A program made the translations under genes and the position numbers. Shown here one piece after another: positions 45,529 to 52,973 of a DNA stretch of 64,000 bases. This stretch comes from Sphingomonas sp. (GTDB taxonomy: Bacteria > Pseudomonadota > Alphaproteobacteria > Sphingomonadales > Sphingomonadaceae), in assembly GCF_025362505.1 (NCBI RefSeq), contig NZ_JANYGG010000138.1, positions 1-64,000 on the forward strand, written 5' to 3'. The notes under the pieces were generated by a model, which was given only the letters and a program-made list of their open reading frames with translations, did not search any database and was not told the DNA's origin. Positions within the stretch are counted from its first letter, which is position 1. Each line of letters starts with the position of its first letter.

Positions 45529-46521
45529 ATGACCAATAACAGTAGCGTTACGGCCAGTACCGTCCTCGACCGCGTCCTCGTCCTCGAGATGGTTCGCGTC
45601 ACCGAAGCCGCTGCGATCGCCGCCTCGCGTCTAGTCGGCCGCGGCGATGAAAAAGCCGCCGACGCCGCCGCCGTCGAAGCGATGCGCGCCGCACTCAACG
45701 AACTACCGATGGACGGCACCGTCGTCATTGGCGAGGGCGAACGCGACGAAGCCCCGATGCTCTACATCGGCGAAAAAGTCGGTTCGGCCCAGGGCACTGG
45801 CCCCAAGATCGACATCGCGCTCGACCCGCTCGAAGGCACCACCATCACCGCCAAGGCCGGCCCCAACGCGCTCGCCGTCCTCGCCATCGCCGAACATGGC
45901 CATTTGCTCAACGCGCCCGATACTTACATGGACAAGATCGCGATCGGCGCCGGCTATGAGCCCGGCCTCGTCGGCCTCGCCCGCTCGGCGACCGAAAACG
46001 TCACTGCGCTCGCGGCCGCGAAGGGCGTGCCCGTTGGCGAGATCATGGCCTGCGTCCTCGACCGCCCGCGCCACTCGGGCATCATCGCCGAGCTTCGCTC
46101 GCTGGGCTGCGGCATCATGCTAATCCCCGACGGAGACGTCGCCGGAGTTATCGCCACCTCCAACCCCGATAGCGGCGTCGACATCTACCTCGGCCAGGGT
46201 GGCGCCCCCGAAGGCGTCCTCGCCGCCGCCGCCTTGCGCTGCATCGGCGGCCAGATGGAAGGCCGGCTGTTCTTCCGCAACGACGACGAGCGCGCCCGCG
46301 CCCGCCGCTGGGGGATCGAGGACCTCGACCGCATCTACCGCCTCGAGGAAATGGCGAGCGGCGACTGCATCTTCGCCGCCACCGGCGTTACCGACGGCTC
46401 GCTCCTGTCCGGTGTCAAGCGCCTCCGCGGCGGCCTGCTCAAGACCGAAAGCATCGTCATGCGCGCCAGCTCGGGCACCGTCCGCCGCATCACCGGCGAA
46501 CACCACAAGGGCCATGCCTGA
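45529..46521 (+). CDS. glpX: class II fructose-1,6-bisphosphatase GlpX
   Basis: A 330-residue Mg/Mn-dependent phosphatase of gluconeogenesis. Signatures: EMVRVTEAAAIAASRLVGRG, MDGTVVIGEGERDEAPMLY with metal-binding acids, IDIALDPLEGTTITAKAGPN (the DPLEGT active site) and GQGGAPEGVLAAAALRCIGG. The ATG at 45529 follows GGGAGAG. Followed by recJ 51 bases on, as in many alphaproteobacteria. Confidence 0.95.
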   Translation: MTNNSSVTASTVLDRVLVLEMVRVTEAAAIAASRLVGRGDEKAADAAAVEAMRAALNELPMDGTVVIGEGERDEAPMLYIGEKVGSAQGTGPKIDIALDPLEGTTITAKAGPNALAVLAIAEHGHLLNAPDTYMDKIAIGAGYEPGLVGLARSATENVTALAAAKGVPVGEIMACVLDRPRHSGIIAELRSLGCGIMLIPDGDVAGVIATSNPDSGVDIYLGQGGAPEGVLAAAALRCIGGQMEGRLFFRNDDERARARRWGIEDLDRIYRLEEMASGDCIFAATGVTDGSLLSGVKRLRGGLLKTESIVMRASSGTVRRITGEHHKGHA

Positions 46522-46572
46522 TCCCGCCTCATGCCACCTTCCGCCGGGCCAGTCCCTGCCCCATAAGGCCGC

Positions 46573-48345
46573 ATGAGCCGCGATGATCATGCCTGTGGCG
46601 TAAGCTCTTCCGTCCTTTCCCAACCGTGGCGCTGGCGGCGCCAGGGGGGCCCGGATGCGGGCGGCGACGACCTCGGCCTCGACCTCGTCGATCAGCTGCT
46701 CCTTGCGCGCGGTATTGCCGCCGACGATCTCGCCCGCCACCGCGACCCGCGGATCCGCGATTTCCTCCCCGACCCGTCGCACTTCGCTGACATGGACAAG
46801 GCCGCCCGCCGCCTCGCCGACGCGGTCGAGGGCGGCGAGACGACCGCCATCTTCGGCGACTACGACGTGGATGGCGCGACCTCCGCCGCGCTGCTCACCC
46901 TCGTCCTGCGCCGCCTCGGGAATGAGCCGATCGTCTACATCCCAGACCGGCTGATGGAGGGCTACGGCCCGTCGGGTAAAGCCCTCGTCGAGCTTCACGC
47001 GCGCGGAGCGACCCTCGCCGTCACTGTCGATTGCGGCGCCCAGGCATTCGACGCGCTTGCCGAGGCCGCCGCCGCCGGGCTCGAGGTGATCGTCTGTGAT
47101 CACCACCAGTGCGCCTCCGCGCTCCCCACCGCGCACGCCCTGATCAACCCCAATCGCCTCGACGAGAGCGAGATCGGCGCCGCCCACGGCCATGTCGCCG
47201 CGGTCGGGATGGCGTTCCTGCTCGGTACCGCGCTGCTCCGCGAATTGCGCCAGCGCGGCCGCTTCGCCGCCACCCCCGAGCCGAAGATCATCGACTTGCT
47301 CGACCTCGTCGCGCTCGGCACTGTCGCCGATGTCGCGCGCCTCAAAACCCTCAACCGTGCATTCGTCACGCAGGGACTAAAGGTCATGGCCGGCCGCCAG
47401 AACATCGGCCTCGCCGCACTCGCCGACGCCGCCCGCCTGACCCGTGCCCCAACCAGCCGCGATTTAGGCTTCGCGCTCGGTCCACGGATCAACGCCGGCG
47501 GCCGCGTCGGCAAGTCCGACCTGGGCGTGCGCCTGCTCACCACCACTGACCCGGCCGAGGCCGAGGCGCTCGCCGCCGAACTCGACCGCCTCAACGAGGA
47601 GCGCCGTGCGATCGAACTGATCGTCATCGAACAGGCCACCGCCGCCGCCGAGCGCCAAGCCGACGCGCCGCTTATCCTCGTCGCCGGCACCGGCTGGCAT
47701 CCCGGCGTGATCGGCATCGTCGCCAGCCGCCTCAAGGAACGCTTCAACCGACCGGCGATCGTCGTCGCCATCGAACAGGACGGCACCGGCAAGGGCTCGG
47801 GTCGCTCGATCTCGGGGGTCGATCTCGGCGCCGCGATCCTCGCCGCGAAGGACAGCGGCCTGCTCGTCGCCGGCGGCGGCCACGCGATGGCCGCGGGACT
47901 TACCGTCCGCCCAGATGGCGTCGAGGCCCTGCGCGCCTTCCTCCACGACCGCCTCGCCGCCGATCTCGAGGTCGCCCGCGGCACCCGCTCGCTCCTCCTC
48001 GACGCCCTGCTCTCCCCCGGCGGGGTAGCGGCGTCCCTGTGCGACCAGCTCGACGCCGGCGGTCCCTATGGCGCCGGCTGGCCGAGTCCGCGCGTCGCCG
48101 CCGGCCCCGCCCGCCTGCTGCGCGTCGCCACCGTCGGCAACAGCCACGTCCGCGGCATCGCGTCCGGCGACGACGGCAAGAGCTTCAAGTGGATCGCCTT
48201 TCGCGCCGCCGACACCCCGCTCGGCCACGCCCTCCTCGCCAGCGGCCCCGACCGCCGCTGGTGGCTGGCGGGCTCGATAAAGCGCGACGAATGGACCGGC
48301 GGCAACGCGGCCGAAATGCACCTCGATGATGCGGCGTTTGTGTGA
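46573..48345 (+). CDS. recJ: single-stranded-DNA-specific exonuclease RecJ
   Basis: A 590-residue 5'-3' exonuclease of the DHH family for recombination and mismatch repair. DHH motifs: IFGDYDVDGATSAALLTLVL, VTVDCGAQAFDAL, VIVCDHHQCASALPTAHALI and DLVALGTVADVARL. The DHHA1 domain follows (GRSISGVDLGAAILAAKDSG with GGGHAMAAGLTV) and an OB fold closes the protein. Complete; ATG 46573. No terminator is visible before the tRNA gene 78 bases on. Confidence 0.94.
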   Translation: MSRDDHACGVSSSVLSQPWRWRRQGGPDAGGDDLGLDLVDQLLLARGIAADDLARHRDPRIRDFLPDPSHFADMDKAARRLADAVEGGETTAIFGDYDVDGATSAALLTLVLRRLGNEPIVYIPDRLMEGYGPSGKALVELHARGATLAVTVDCGAQAFDALAEAAAAGLEVIVCDHHQCASALPTAHALINPNRLDESEIGAAHGHVAAVGMAFLLGTALLRELRQRGRFAATPEPKIIDLLDLVALGTVADVARLKTLNRAFVTQGLKVMAGRQNIGLAALADAARLTRAPTSRDLGFALGPRINAGGRVGKSDLGVRLLTTTDPAEAEALAAELDRLNEERRAIELIVIEQATAAAERQADAPLILVAGTGWHPGVIGIVASRLKERFNRPAIVVAIEQDGTGKGSGRSISGVDLGAAILAAKDSGLLVAGGGHAMAAGLTVRPDGVEALRAFLHDRLAADLEVARGTRSLLLDALLSPGGVAASLCDQLDAGGPYGAGWPSPRVAAGPARLLRVATVGNSHVRGIASGDDGKSFKWIAFRAADTPLGHALLASGPDRRWWLAGSIKRDEWTGGNAAEMHLDDAAFV

Positions 48346-48423
48346 AGTCTGGTTCTTCCCACAAAAACTCGCTCCGGCTTGACCCTCGCCGCCCCCTCGC
48401 CTAATCGCCCGCCCACGCCTCAC

Positions 48424-48498
48424 GGCCCCTTCGTCTAGCGGTTAGGACGCGGCCTTTTCACGGCTGAAGCACGGGTTCGATTCCCGTAGGGGTCACCA
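48424..48498 (+). tRNA. tRNA-Glu (anticodon TTC)
   Basis: Cloverleaf with 7-bp acceptor stem (GGCCCCT with AGGGGTC, one G-T pair), D loop TAGCGGTTAGGA, anticodon arm CGGCC-TTTTCAC-GGCTG with anticodon TTC at 48457-48459, T arm ACGGG-TTCGATT-CCCGT, discriminator A and encoded CCA. It is a common integration target, and partial copies follow downstream. Confidence 0.97.
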
Positions 48499-48843
48499 GC
48501 CTGTTAAGCTACTGAAAACAAACATTAAATTTTCACGACGCGGCCCTTTCCGATCAGTCAGTTCGGGGTTACACCGGGGTTACAAAGGGGTGCTGGTGCG
48601 CTCCAATGCGCTGATTGCGAGCTGTCGCAGTGCTAAGTAGACTTCCGAAAATGGCGGATTACCGGGACTTTTCTGAGGCCGTTTACGCGTGCAAAAAACA
48701 ATTTCTAGCGGACGCGGCCCTTTCAGCCCGAAAGGCCGGGTTCGGGCGTAGCAGAGTGCGTCAGCGAGGAGCTTCAAGCTCCCTTGTGGAGTGTGCGTTA
48801 CCCACTACGATTAGCCGTTACCACGCAGCCGTAGGGGTCTCCA
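48499..48843. repeat. tRNA-Glu-derived repeats, att-like remnant of an integrated element
   Basis: No gene is seen. The last 15 bases of the tRNA (CCGTAGGGGTCACCA, 48484-48498) recur with one change as CCGTAGGGGTCTCCA at 48829-48843. The anticodon-stem segment GACGCGGCC(C/T)TTTC appears three times: 48446-48459 in the tRNA, 48537-48550 and 48711-48724, the last preceded by TCTAGCG as in the tRNA. A tandem 11-mer CGGGGTTACA(C/A) lies at 48564-48585. This pattern fits serial integration and excision at the tRNA 3' end, leaving att scars. Confidence 0.65.
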
Positions 48844-49185
48844 TTGAACAAGCTTTTCTACGGCGACAATCTCGGCGTGCTGCGCGACCATATCGCCAGC
48901 GACAGTGTCGACCTGATTTACCTCGATCCCCCGTTCAACTCGAACGCCAATTACAATATACTGTTCAAGTCTAAGACTGGCGACGGATCGGACGCGCAGA
49001 TCGAGGCGTTTGAGGACACTTGGCACTGGAATGAGCATGCCGAGCAAGCCTTCGACGAGGTCGCGCGCAGCGGCAATACCAAGGCGTTCGACCTGTTGAA
49101 CGCGATGCGTGGCTTCCTCGGCGACAATGACATGATGGCCTATCTGGCGATGATGGCGGTGCGCCTGATTGTGGATTGGCGATGA
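48844..49185 (+). pseudogene. truncated DNA methyltransferase (N-terminal fragment)
   Basis: A 113-codon frame beginning TTG directly after the att-like repeat. It opens NKLFYGDNLGVLRDHIASDS and contains the catalytic DPPFNSNANYNILF (DPPY-type motif IV), as in adenine-specific methylases of type III-like restriction systems, which are normally several times longer. Homology ends near MAVRLI and the frame closes four codons later. No restriction subunit or remaining part of the gene follows. Residue of the element integrated at tRNA-Glu; not expected to be active. Confidence 0.75.
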
Positions 49186-49704
49186 CGCTGGACCCCCGTC
49201 GATTCAGGTCTACGACCATGAATTAGCAACGAAAACTGTCACCATGCCGGGGTCCCCGTCGGCGCCGATGGGGACCCCGGCCTTGGGCCGATTTAGAAAG
49301 AGAAATCAATTCAGTAAGCAAGGCTCTGGCAGGTTCCAGTTTCACCGCCGATCCACACGCTCGGATTTAACCTGACAACGCCCTAAATATGTCGCAGGGG
49401 TTTGATCTTGTATTAAAAGCCTCTCACCTTGGATTAAAGCGTTCCGGATCATCATTCAAAATGGCTCGTTCACAAACGAGGGCAGCGATACCAAATCAAC
49501 GGCGATACGATAGGTGTGCAATTCGAAATTTGGCGATCGCTTGCTTTCAAGAAGGCACGCCGCGAACGGAATTATAGGAAAAGGGCGAGTTGCTGCCCTT
49601 CGACCGGCAACGACAAATCCGAGAAAAGCATGACGACGCACTCGGCGACCATACGAGGTCCAACAAATGATCATTGCGTGGGAACATCTGAAAGCCAGCG
49701 CCAG
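49186..49704. other. gene-poor, decayed DNA after the methylase fragment
   Basis: About 520 bases with lower GC and no frame that I can support as a gene. It contains the palindrome at 49246-49281 and, at the end, an in-frame upstream extension of the thioesterase with a possible ATG at 49630. It looks like scar sequence between the old integrated element and the catabolic cluster. Confidence 0.5.
49246..49281. repeat. 36-bp near-perfect palindrome
   Basis: Centre at 49263/49264; 17 of 18 pairs match (arms GCCGGGGTCCCCGTCGGC and its complement, one G-T mismatch). It has no loop and no T-tract, so it is not a standard terminator. It could form a cruciform, or be a REP-like unit or the end of a lost element. 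Confidence 0.6.
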
Positions 49705-50130
49705 ATGACATTTAAATACACCTTCCCCGTCCGCTTTGCGCACTGCGACCCGGCTGGGATTGGGTATTTCCCGCGTTTGCTGGAAATGCTCGACGGCGCG
49801 GTTGAGGATTTCATGGCCGAAGTGACCGGAGCAGATCGGGCGCAAACGCATTTGCGCGAGCGGCTGGGCATTCCGACCATCGACCTCCAGGTCCATTTCG
49901 CTCAGCCCAGCCGCTTGGGCGAATTGCTGACGTTCGAGATCAAACCGGTAAAACTCGGACGAACCTCGTTGACGTTCCAAACCGAAGTAACACGCGATGG
50001 CGAGCCACGCTTCTCCGTGAGTCAGACCGTGGTGCAGATAAATGTCGATACCGGCCGTCCTCATCCCTGGGCTGACGTAACACGGGTTTTGCCAGTGTTC
50101 GCTTCGGTCGCCGGGGGCAAGGCATCGTGA
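49705..50130 (+). CDS. 4HBT-family acyl-CoA thioesterase
   Basis: A 141-residue hot-dog-fold hydrolase, cytoplasmic. The 4-hydroxybenzoyl-CoA thioesterase pattern is visible: FPVRFAHCDPAGIGYFPRLL with the catalytic Asp, IDLQVHFAQPSRLGELLTFE in the middle, and SLTFQTEVTRDGEPRFSVSQ. It cleaves an aryl- or acyl-CoA ester; the aromatic-CoA genes downstream make an aryl-CoA or an unwanted CoA dead-end product reasonable. I use ATG 49705, where the domain begins; ATG 49630, with GAGAAAAG upstream, would add 25 residues. Isolated on both sides by gene-poor DNA. Confidence 0.82.
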   Translation: MTFKYTFPVRFAHCDPAGIGYFPRLLEMLDGAVEDFMAEVTGADRAQTHLRERLGIPTIDLQVHFAQPSRLGELLTFEIKPVKLGRTSLTFQTEVTRDGEPRFSVSQTVVQINVDTGRPHPWADVTRVLPVFASVAGGKAS

Positions 50131-50627
50131 CCGTGCATCGCACGCTCCTACCCTCCCCCCGGTTGGCCCGCCAGAAAGGATATTCCAATGGCATCGTCGC
50201 GCGCGGCACAATGATATGGACTGGCGGCGTTGTCGGCTGGAATATTGCCGAAGCACGTCCTGACGGCCTGACGGAACATTTGCGCCACTGTCGTGAAGCA
50301 CCGTAAACGTGCGGGCGGAGAAAAGTGCTACGCCGACACATATTGTCCGGATGACCTGGCCCAGCGACATGCCGGCTTGCCCGGAGAGCATTCCCCCAAT
50401 CGGCACAAATCGACGCGACAACATCGGCAAATTTTATGGCAAAGGCGGTCGTCGGCGTAACTCACCTCGTTGGAGCCGATTCAAGGCATTGTCAGATTGG
50501 CCATTTCTCATTCGCTTCCGGCTGATTGCCATATAAATATCCGAGCCCCTCGGTCCAATCTCGCCTGCCCTTAAGACTGGTGCCTTTGCTCTGTTAATTC
50601 CGCACCGCTCGTCGCAACTCGGACTTG
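50131..50627. other. gene-poor stretch, no supported gene
   Basis: About 500 bases between the thioesterase and the minus-strand cyclase gene. A 75-codon plus-strand frame at 50309-50536 (RRDNIGKFYGKGGRRRNS inside) could be a transposase relic, but I cannot place it in a family. No tRNA, repeat or terminator was seen. Confidence 0.4.
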
Positions 50628-51545
50628 CTAGCGGCTTGGGCGAAGCACGCCGTCGGTCCCGCGGACGAGCGGTGCCGACTGGCGCGGTAGTGGTGCACCA
50701 GGGGCGGCATCGATCGTCGTCCCATAAGGCCAGGATGGGGGAGCGATCGCCACGAACCGTGCAAGCCCGCCCGTACCGCCCTCGGGTCGGGCAAAGCCGA
50801 TCGAGATCAGCGCACCGGCTTCGGGCACGTGGTCGAGGTTGGTGACCCCCTCGGCCTGAGCGAAGTCGTGGCCGAGCAGCCAGCGCTCGGCCACGAAATC
50901 GTCGGTCGTGTCGGTGTCAAGTGGTTCGTGGCCATGGAACAGGATGTGGCGGTCAAGGTGAAGCAGCTTGAGCGCATCGAGCGAAATGCCCGGGAACGGC
51001 CGGCGAGTGAAGCGCTCGGGGTCGTTCCATCGCTTCGACCAGTCGGTCCGGAACATGACCACCGATCCCGCCGGGATCCGGCCGTGGCGCTGCTCCCAGC
51101 CAAGCACGTCGGCGACGCTTGCGACATGACCAGGATCGGCGCGGGTCGCGGCCGAGAGGTCAATGACGACCAGCGGGCGGACGGCGATCGTCGCGGGAAA
51201 ATCGCTGATCGTGGCGCCAAGGGGATTGCCGTGGGCCGGGGGATCAAGCTGAGTTCCGACCTGGTCCGTCGGCAGCTGGTAGGCGGTAATTCCGGCGCCG
51301 TGGCGGGCGTAGCCGAAAGGCTCTCCCCTGCCGATGAACCCGGGGACGTCGATCGCCGCGCGTGCCGCCGACACCGACAACCGGCCGAAGCCCGCCCACT
51401 TTGGATCGCCCGGTGCGAAGGCGTGGGTGAGGTCGATATATTTGGCGTGGGCGAAGTTCGCTTCATAAGCCGGCCAAAGACTTGCGGGGCGCGATGTCAC
51501 GCACCCCGCCAGCGCGAGCAAGGCGAGCGGGACGAGCCGGCGCAT
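50628..51545 (-). CDS. secreted cyclase-family (KFase-like) lipoprotein with altered metal site
   Basis: A 305-residue protein of the kynurenine-formamidase/isatin-hydrolase (cyclase) family with a lipoprotein signal, MRRLVPLALLALAGC, lipobox Cys15. The family motif H-x-G-T-H-x-D-x3-H reads Q95-V-G-T-Q99-L-D101-P-P-A-H105: two metal ligands are Gln. Other family blocks are intact (MFRTDWSKRWNDPERFTRRP, HLDRHILFHGHEPLDTD). Some cyclase homologues have GTQ-x-D in place of GTH-x-D, so activity is not excluded. It follows the class V PLP gene by two bases, implying a joint function, yet acts outside the cytoplasm. Confidence 0.8.
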   Translation of the reverse strand: MRRLVPLALLALAGCVTSRPASLWPAYEANFAHAKYIDLTHAFAPGDPKWAGFGRLSVSAARAAIDVPGFIGRGEPFGYARHGAGITAYQLPTDQVGTQLDPPAHGNPLGATISDFPATIAVRPLVVIDLSAATRADPGHVASVADVLGWEQRHGRIPAGSVVMFRTDWSKRWNDPERFTRRPFPGISLDALKLLHLDRHILFHGHEPLDTDTTDDFVAERWLLGHDFAQAEGVTNLDHVPEAGALISIGFARPEGGTGGLARFVAIAPPSWPYGTTIDAAPGAPLPRQSAPLVRGTDGVLRPSR

Positions 51546-51547
51546 CG

Positions 51548-52711
51548 TCAGAGCATCAGCGCGCGGTGGCACCCGATCGCGTGGAACACTCGCTCGACAT
51601 CGCCCTCCTCGTTGTAGAAGTGCGGCGAGAGGCGGACATTGCCGTCACGCGAGGAGGTAACGATGTTCGCCTCGTGCAGCGCAGCCACCATTGCCGGAGC
51701 ATCGTGCGAGCGCAGGGCGACCATCGCCCCGCGCCGCGTCGGCTCATCGGGCGTCGCCATCGGGATTCCGGCGGCGTGAGCGTGGTTGGCGATCGAGGCC
51801 GTTAGGCCGGCAATCCGTTCGCCAATCGCGGCAAGCCCGATCTCCTCGACGATTGCAAGGCCGGCGCGGGCGGCATAGACATTGGGGATCGGCGGGGTTC
51901 CGCCCTCGAATCGCCGCGCGCTGGCAGCAGGATGATGCGCGCGGGCATCCATTGCGCCGATGTCCTCCTGCGCGAACCAGCCGGTGGCGGTCGGCTGGAG
52001 CGCTGCAGTGGTGGCGCTGCGCGCGTAGAGAAAGGCGACGCCGGCCGAGGAGAGGAGATATTTGAGCGTCCCGCCGACGTAAAAATCGCAGTCCAGGGTA
52101 GTCATGTCGATTGGCATGGTACCGATAGCCTGGAACCCGTCGATCAGAACATGAGCGCCCTTCGCCCGGGCAAGCTGCGCGATCGCGGCGACGTCGAGCT
52201 TCTCGCCGTTGCGGTAACAGACGTGGGTCACGGCGACGATCCGCGTGCGTTCGTCGATGACGTCCGCGAGCCGCTCGAGCAAGCTGGTGTTGCCGTTGGC
52301 GACGACCCGTTCAACCGTCGCTCCGCGCGCTTCCTGCGCATACCAGATTTGCGCGTTGGTCGGAAACTCGAGGTCGGTGATGACGACCTTGTCGCGGTCC
52401 TGGTCGAAGGTCATCGCCGAGGCGACGGCGTTGATCCCGGCCGAGGCCGAACCGGTCACGGCAATTTCATCGGCGGTGCATCCGAGCAGTCGCGCGACAT
52501 CGCCGCGCAGGGCTTCATAGCGACCGATCCATGCGTCCCAATGGCTACCATGGGCGTGGCGATCGGCGAGATATTCAAGATAGGCGGCCTCGACCGAGTC
52601 CGACAGCAAGCCATAGGAACAGCTGTTCATGAAGCATTGACGGCGAAGCAGCGGGAAGCGCGCGCGCAGGGCGTTCCAGTCGGGGGCGATGGCAACGGTT
52701 GAGTCGGTCAT
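51548..52711 (-). CDS. class V aminotransferase-fold PLP enzyme
   Basis: A 387-residue PLP enzyme of the NifS/kynureninase/isopenicillin-N-epimerase group. Visible blocks: CFMNSCSYGLLSDSVEAAYL, substrate region GSASAGINAVASAMTFDQDR, HVCYRNGEKLDVAAIAQLAR, the Asp of HVLIDGFQAIGTMPIDMTTL, and PLP lysine in DFYVGGTLKYLLSSAGVAFL. Lengths and motifs fit a C-C or C-N lyase or racemase as well as a transaminase; kynureninase is plausible given the aromatic context but its specific residues are not certain. ATG 52711 with AGGCAGGAA. Divergent from the TonB receptor; palindrome ATTCACGTGAAT lies 45 bases upstream. Confidence 0.85.
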   Translation of the reverse strand: MTDSTVAIAPDWNALRARFPLLRRQCFMNSCSYGLLSDSVEAAYLEYLADRHAHGSHWDAWIGRYEALRGDVARLLGCTADEIAVTGSASAGINAVASAMTFDQDRDKVVITDLEFPTNAQIWYAQEARGATVERVVANGNTSLLERLADVIDERTRIVAVTHVCYRNGEKLDVAAIAQLARAKGAHVLIDGFQAIGTMPIDMTTLDCDFYVGGTLKYLLSSAGVAFLYARSATTAALQPTATGWFAQEDIGAMDARAHHPAASARRFEGGTPPIPNVYAARAGLAIVEEIGLAAIGERIAGLTASIANHAHAAGIPMATPDEPTRRGAMVALRSHDAPAMVAALHEANIVTSSRDGNVRLSPHFYNEEGDVERVFHAIGCHRALML

Positions 52712-52755
52712 GGTTCCTGCCTTGCATTGAGAATAGAGCATTGAACTACGTCGGA

Positions 52756-52767
52756 ATTCACGTGAAT
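52756..52767. promoter_or_regulatory. ATTCACGTGAAT palindrome between class V PLP and TonB receptor genes
   Basis: A perfect 12-bp palindrome in the 262-base divergent intergenic region, 45 bases before the PLP-enzyme start. The core ACGTGAAT recurs at 60940-60947 beside the marR start, so I propose it as an operator for that regulator. Confidence 0.5.
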
Positions 52768-52973
52768 ATGTGATCTAAAAGCAACAGGCCGTCGCAGTTT
52801 CACGAATATAGCAGTCGTCCGCGTTCCCGCTAGATGTTTTAGGTTGAAAATAAATTTCATCCAGTCATGTTTTGCCATGACGATCGTCGGCACTGGCCTG
52901 CGATCGTTCAACGGCCGACGGCATGGCGTCATGCTTGTCGGGGGATCGAGCCAATGTTCGACAAGGGGGACTT

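Noticed and set aside
48580-48777. 65-codon minus-strand frame in the tRNA-Glu scar region
   Set aside because: No ribosome site, no recognisable domain, and it runs through the tRNA-derived repeats.
49456-50430. 324-codon minus-strand frame opposite the thioesterase
   Set aside because: Antisense to a clear 4HBT gene; unordered composition with scattered Cys/Arg.
50309-50536. Possible IS5-like transposase remnant
   Set aside because: The 75-codon frame has no DDE motif and I could not link it to a family with confidence.
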